From: Strongyloides papillosus
Taxonomy: Eukaryota > Nematoda > Chromadorea > Rhabditida > Strongyloididae
DNA length: 64,000 nt
Direction of reading: 5' to 3'
Assembly: GCA_005656395.1 (NCBI GenBank)
Contig: SRSI01000052.1
Span: forward strand, 1-64,000
A model generated the notes under the pieces. The model was not told the origin of the DNA. It worked only from the letters and a program-made list of their open reading frames with translations, and searched no databases. Every line of letters starts with the position of its first letter. Within the stretch, counting starts at the first letter, position 1. Both the position numbers and the translations under genes were made by a program. This document shows, piece after piece, positions 58,667 through 64,000 of this stretch.

Positions 58667-61600
58667 CTATTTTTTTGAGTTTGGTTTTTGATTGTTAATA
58701 TATTTTATCTTTGAATTACAAAAACGGTTTTTATTATTTGATTTTCCAATAAACAATGGACCTTTTTGTTCATCTTTTTTGGCGTCATTTTTACTTTCTT
58801 TTCTATTATTAACATCATTATTCGAAACGTTAAAATCATCTTTAGTTTTTGCTCCTGTATTTTTATTTTTATAATGAGAAAAATGTCTATAGTTATTTTT
58901 TCTTTGGTTATCAATTACTTTATTGTTAGAATCTTTTTTTACACATGGATCTTCAGGGATTTGCTCATCTTCAGTATTTAATTTAACTGATACGCTTTCA
59001 TCTTGACTTTGAGTCTTGTTACTCCCAACAGAGGGAATCATATCATTTCTGAAACTGTATTGATTTAGTAAATGACGTTTGTTGCCTTTAGAATGACTCA
59101 CAGCTGGAGATGTTGGTGTTTTTTGACCGCCAATTACAGAAATTTGTACTTTGACATCACTATTTGCCGTTGAAACATTTGCATTATAAATATTCGTAAC
59201 ATTAGAATTAATGCTAGATTGGTCACAATAATTATTTCCAAAAAGTTCAGCTACTTCAATACGCCTTCCTAGTATAGGTATGGGCTTTTGATTTTGTTTA
59301 TTATCTTCTTGTTTGATGTCACTTTTTCTAACATTTTCAGATTGACTTATGTTATCACAATACTTATTTTTAATAGTGTTATCATCATTTTTTTGTTGTT
59401 GGTCAAAATTTTTGTGTTCAATTGTAGTTTTGTATTTACCTTGAAATTGATTGATAGTTTGATTGAAGTTACTTTCGCTATAATGTACATTTGGGTTAGT
59501 ATCGTAATTACATGTCTTTATTGTAACTTGATATGTCACTGTTGGTTTTTCTATTGTTTTTTCTTCATTACTTAAATAAAAGTGATCATCTTCATGGTTT
59601 TTTTCTACCATATTTGAAAATAAAGAGTCTCTCTGAGAATAGTCATAATTATAATCACCAGATGCTATAATGTATTTACTGCTTTTTCCAATATCAGAAT
59701 TTTGGTAACGAATATCTTGGTGATTACCTGGTTGTTTTGCTTGTTCAAACTGTATTGGTTGTTGGTAAAATAGATTATTATCAGCTGTTGTTTGGATTAT
59801 TGCTATTCCATTCTGAATTATTGTTTGAGTTATTATATTCAAAATCGTGAATATTAGAAACTCTTTTGTATGGTTTATTGTTGTGATGCTTGTTGCTATC
59901 ATAAAAACGATAATTATAATTTCCTTGGTAATCATTTCTATACTCCTCCAATTGATACTTTTTGGGAGGTGGTAAATTAGCATTATACTTAAATTTTAAT
60001 CTATCACACTCAATTCGAAGGATGTTCTCAAGTTTATGTAGAAAGAAATTATCAAATTTATCAGGTGGTCTGAGAGGATGCCTTAGAAATCTCAATAAAT
60101 ATTCCATCATTTTAAAACGCAACTTAAGTATCTCTTTAAGAATACTACGACTTCCTAAAAATTCAAGCCATGTCTCCAAACATAAAATAGCAGTCGATCT
60201 ATTTTTCATTTCGGGATTCTCAGATCTTCTATTGTAAGGATGTAAATCTCTGTCTTTTTCCTCATCACAACCTCTCCGATCCAATTCATCTTCCATTAAA
60301 AGATTAATATTATGAGGAGTTAGTCGTATAGGGCCGCTAAAAAGTATAGTTTGTAATGGAGGAACAACAGTAACAGTACGTGCATATAATCTATGATCAA
60401 CTTTAGATAATTCAAAAAATGCTAAATACTCAACATCTGTTCTGTAATTTTCTGAACGAATGAGTTGTCTTCTCACAACAGAACTCTGGTGAAGAACAAC
60501 ATTATCCTTTGCATCAGTACGAATCTTCTTAGCGTTAGTTCCAATGTCAGAACATCCAATTCCTGGAAAACTTCCTGCAACGATTATACCTTGAATGAGT
60601 GGCCATGACGTAGAAAATTGATTGACACGAATATCATCTGGATATACCATATCATGTGGTATCAAGTGGAACCGACGGAGTTCCACTAGTAATTGTCTCT
60701 TAATTCCAGAAATCATTTTCATAGTATTATAATTTATAAAATTTTTCCTGCAAAATTCATGCTGATATTGAAGACATTCAGATTCAAATTGAAAAAATAA
60801 CCTTATAAGTAATAAATGATCAGACAATTCTTCACCACCAAATTGGTCTTTAGCACGTTGAGCTTTTTCACGATCACACGGTAATGGAATAATAAAAGGT
60901 TCTCTATGAGATAAACAAGCAACAAGAGACAGTATAGGGTTAAAACATTTAAATGCTAATCCAAAAATAAGCAATCGTGCTAGTGGTGGATCGACAGGTA
61001 ACTCTGCCATTATGTATCCAAGTTCAGTTAATTCACCTTCATCTTCCTCATCCATGGAATTGTCATAGGCTATTCGAATATTTCCAGTTTCTCTAATGGT
61101 TTCTGGATCACAAAAATGTCTACGATTAATCTTCTTTTCATTATATAGTGCTCCTAACTCCTCTAAATAACTCATTGAATTTTGTATACTTACAATTGAC
61201 GGTGGTTCTGGAGCAAGAGATAAGAATCTATTCACAGACATTCCATTAGGTGCAAACATCTTGGCATGTAGGCAAACGTTATGTATTGCAGATCTTTTCA
61301 TTTCAGCAACTTGACAATCACTCATTGCCTGATAATCTTCTTTTGAAAAAAGTCGAATACAAAATCCATTCTTACATCTTCCTGCTCGACCGGCTCTTTG
61401 TTCAGCATTACTTTTAGCGACAAACTGCGTCTTTAGTTGTGATATCCTACTAACAGGATCATAAGTTTTTTCTTTTACTTTTCCTGAATCAATAACAAAA
61501 ACAACATCATCTATTGTAATTGATGCTTCTGCAATATTGGTAGACAAAATAATCTTCCTCCTTCCTCTTCCAACTGAATCAAAAACTTTGTGCTGATCTG

Positions 61601-63299
61601 AACAATTCATTTGTGAATGAAGAATATAAATACAAGGTATTAATGGAAGTCCTCTAAATTCATCCTCAATCATATCTTTTAAATTATTAATTTCCTCAGA
61701 CCCAGGTAGAAAAACTAAAATAGATCCCTCAATAGAACTTAAAAAACAGTATTTCAAGACATGTAGAGTTAAATCAAGATCAACATATGAGGGATCGTTA
61801 ATACCTAAACCAGAATAATATTGATTTGTGATTTCGTAGTCATTTAAAGCTATTTTCATTGTTGATTTATAAATAAATTCATCAAAGTAATTTTGTTGAA
61901 AAGGAAATTCATCAATGCTGTTTGATTGGTAACGATTTGATTTCGGCACTGATCCCCACATACTTATATCTCCTAAAGCATTATGCTGATTATTCATTAG
62001 TAAATTATTACTGTTAAAACGATCATAATCTTGGTTCCTTCGATAGAAATTGTACGAAGAATCTGGTTTTACATAAGAATTGCATCGGGGTGATGGATTA
62101 TCGTTGGTATAAATGTTACTTTGATTCATTGATCCTCCATAATTAAATATACCTATATCTAAATTTTGCCTTTTAAATCCTGTCATCCATAATATTCTAC
62201 TTAAAAATATTTTTTCAACGTGATAAAGTCTTGCTGGAATATCTACATGTGCAACTTGGACGTTCTTAAAATACTTCATAAAAAGATTCAAATTACTTTC
62301 CATAGTCGCAGACATAAGGATAATCTTTAGATTTAATGATTTTTCTAGAAGTAATTTCAACGTTGCCAGCAAGTAATCTGTATTTGTTTCGCGCTCGTGA
62401 ATTTCATCTAGTATAACATGGGTCAAAGAACCACCTAATTGATCTAATTGTCTTAACAAGACACCACTAGTTACGTATGTTAATATAGTTTTTTTCGATG
62501 TTTTTTGTTCTAATCTTATATGATAACCAACAGTATCACCTAAAACTTCCCCACGTTCCTTAGCAACCCTTTCAGCAACTGCAACAGCAGGTAATCGCCT
62601 TGGCTGTGTACATATCACTCTAATAGCTTTATTGTTATCACACGCATCTTCCAGAATAAACTGAGGTACTTGAGTTGTTTTACCACAACCAGTTCCACCA
62701 GTAATTAACGTTACACGGTTATCCCGAATAGTATCTAAAATTAACTCTTTTTTCTCTCGCGCAGGTAGTGTTTTTCGAATTCTTCCAAGAGAAGTAGAGC
62801 ATTTGACAGGCGGTGGTACCATTCTTGTGGCACTGTCACAATTAACCAATTTACTAAAAGGATTTTTCCTGTTTTCATTACATTCATTGTGTAGGTGCTT
62901 TTTTGTTTCTTCCAATTCAATTGGTCGATAATCAGTTATCTCTTTAATCATTAACAATTGATCATGGTTTAGCTTTATTTCTTGAGCATCTTTAGTGATA
63001 ACATGCTTTTGTATATCATTTTTTTTGCGTATTGTTAAAATGCGATTACTTGAACTTCCTATACTTTTTGATGTTAATCCAAATTCTGAACATAATTGAT
63101 GTACTAATTGTCTCTCTTCATTACTGAGGCCTTCATATTCGAGATCTATAAAACATAGAAAAAATGATTATATTTAAAACATACAATCAGACTCTTCTTG
63201 AAGAAATTTTTCTAATATAGTTTTCCAAATTATTTTGTCATTTTTCCTATCATATTTCCGTCTTCCATTATTGGTGCTTCTTTGTGATATTCCATGCAT
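58667..63299 (-). CDS. R3H and DEAH-box RNA helicase, with long low-complexity tail
   Basis: Exons: 63299-63185, 63145-59862 and 59812-58667, giving 1514 aa if a proposed 49-nt intron (59861-59813) is removed. If it is retained, translation stops at 59781 and the protein has 1159 aa. An R3H-like nucleic-acid-binding domain lies at about 45-105 (NEERQLVHQLCSEFGL). The DEAH/RHA helicase core shows motif I GTGCGKTTQ at about 188, Ia TQPRRLPAVAVAERVA, II DEIHERETNTD at about 285, III LMSATM, V ILSTNIAEASITI, and VI QRAGRAGRC; the HA2 and OB-type domains follow (SLAPEPPS, FNPILSLVACL). An Asn/Ser/Tyr-rich insert lies between motifs III and IV. The final ~420 residues are Asn/Gln/Lys-rich and disordered. 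R3H plus RHA helicase recalls YTHDC2/bgcn, but no YTH domain is visible. Probably a nuclear or cytoplasmic RNA regulator. Confidence 0.85.
59813..59861 (-). other. Putative 49-nt intron in helicase tail
   Basis: The minus strand reads AAAAGA, then GTTTCT, and ends AATTCAG before AATGGAATAG. Removing it changes from the helicase frame, which stops at 59781, to the long open frame ending at 58667. The donor is weaker than the GTAAGT/GTATGT typical here, though GTTTGT is used in the OATP gene. Confidence 0.5.
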
Positions 63300-64000
63300 A
63301 TTTATATTTGAAAATGAAAAACATCCAAATGGATAAAACTAATTAGTAAAACTATAAAATTAAAGGTATAGAACTTTTAATAAAAAAGGATATAGTTAAA
63401 ATAATATCAAAACGACGTCTAAAAATGACACAATTTTTATAGCAAAAATATTATCAATATTAAAGTTTAAATTTAAAAAAAGAAAGGTGACAACTCTCCA
63501 TTTGTTAAAAAATGCAAGTTTCAATAAGCATAGTCAGTTTTTTAACAATAAAATAAGAATAACGCTCAATGATTGGAGGTCAGAAAAATGTATTGCAAAG
63601 CGCAACTCACCAAATGACCTAACTCTCTATCGATTGTTGATGACCGTTTGGTAATTCGCAACACTGAAAAAAATAGTAAATGGTTTAACAGAACAATAGT
63701 TATTAATTTATGTGTCAGAGAAAGTACATTTACAAATACTTCCAAATAACATGTTATTTTGTTGCTATGATAACTTAGCAAAATTCTCAAGGTAGTCGTA
63801 AATTTCAGATGTAGAAAACATTTCCAAGAAAATTAAGTGTCGAGAAAATAAATTTGTACAACTAAAGTTGTGTTGTTGAAGGAGAGACGAAGGTGTTTAC
63901 TATAATTATCTTCTACAAACATTAAACATTTCAGAAATTTGTGTATTGTACTAATATTATCAGTATAAAAAGATAACAACTAACGGAATATAGAGAAATT
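63300..64000. other. Upstream region of helicase, nothing recognised
   Basis: About 0.7 kb to the window end. It should contain the helicase promoter and perhaps that of a gene beyond the window. A 74-codon minus-strand ORF (63566-63790) has only AT-driven composition and was not accepted. Confidence 0.45.

Noticed and set aside
59781..59861. Programmed ribosomal frameshift in the helicase gene
   Set aside because: No clear slippery heptamer or downstream structure was seen, whereas a small intron with proper ends gives an exact in-phase join.
63566..63790. 74-codon minus-strand ORF near window end
   Set aside because: No ATG and no domain; random-like composition.
1..64000. tRNA, rRNA, spliced-leader RNA, CRISPR array or transposon genes
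   Set aside because: Scanned by eye for T-loop motifs, long repeats, inverted terminal repeats and transposase or polymerase motifs; none recognised. A covariance-model search would be needed to exclude small RNA genes.

Overview
This is AT-rich eukaryotic nuclear DNA from a nematode, most likely of the Strongyloides/Parastrongyloides group (clade IV). The inference rests on the strong A+T bias in both genes and spacers, very small introns (most 39-60 nt, GTAAGT or GTATGT to TTTTAG), large uninterrupted exons (for example a 5.4 kb TRPM exon and a 3.7 kb RAD50 exon), TTTTTAG acceptor-like sites just upstream of several start codons (expected for spliced-leader trans-splicing), and protein content matching nematode orthologues. 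No rRNA, tRNA, CRISPR array, transposon or viral gene was recognised.

Layout. 1-5.1 kb: accessory-looking sequence with a decayed gene fragment, then an intact unrecognised gene (2181-3542) preceded by its own decayed paralogue. 5.1-12.6 kb: a small secreted LRR-cap protein (+), then two tandem paralogous, very long, low-complexity P-loop GTPase-like proteins (-). 13.9-18 kb: RAD50 (-). 19.4-21.3 kb: an SH2-tyrosine kinase of the Fer-like type and a small CxxC/coiled-coil protein (both -). 21.7-25.5 kb: ATP8A/TAT-1-type P4 flippase (-). 26.5-28.3 kb: UFM1 (+), a putative RFamide neuropeptide precursor (-) and an unknown 180-aa protein (-). 29.6-32 kb: ZW10/CZW-1 (-). 32.9-36.6 kb: TRAPPC11 (+). 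37.1-38.3 kb: class I fructose-bisphosphate aldolase (-). 39.4-43.4 kb: SREBP/SBP-1 (-). 46.4-48.6 kb: an OATP transporter with Kazal loop (+), tail-to-tail with a TRPM channel (48.7-54.3 kb, -). 56.2-57.7 kb: mitochondrial ribosomal protein bL9m and glycine cleavage H-protein (both -). 58.7-63.3 kb: an R3H-DEAH RNA helicase whose C-terminal tail lies in a different frame that a 49-nt intron can join.

The genes are mostly unrelated conserved housekeeping genes (DNA repair, kinetochore/vesicle tethering, TRAPP, lipid flipping, sterol-regulatory transcription, glycolysis, mitochondrial translation and glycine cleavage), each apparently with its own promoter; I see no clear operon. Notable are the repeated decayed coding fragments between intact genes, the GTPase pair, the kinase lacking activation-loop tyrosine, the SREBP lacking an RxxL luminal site, and two introns that can alter or conceal reading frames (GCSH, helicase). 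Exon boundaries below were derived by hand from splice motifs, frame continuity and family conservation; no transcript evidence was available.
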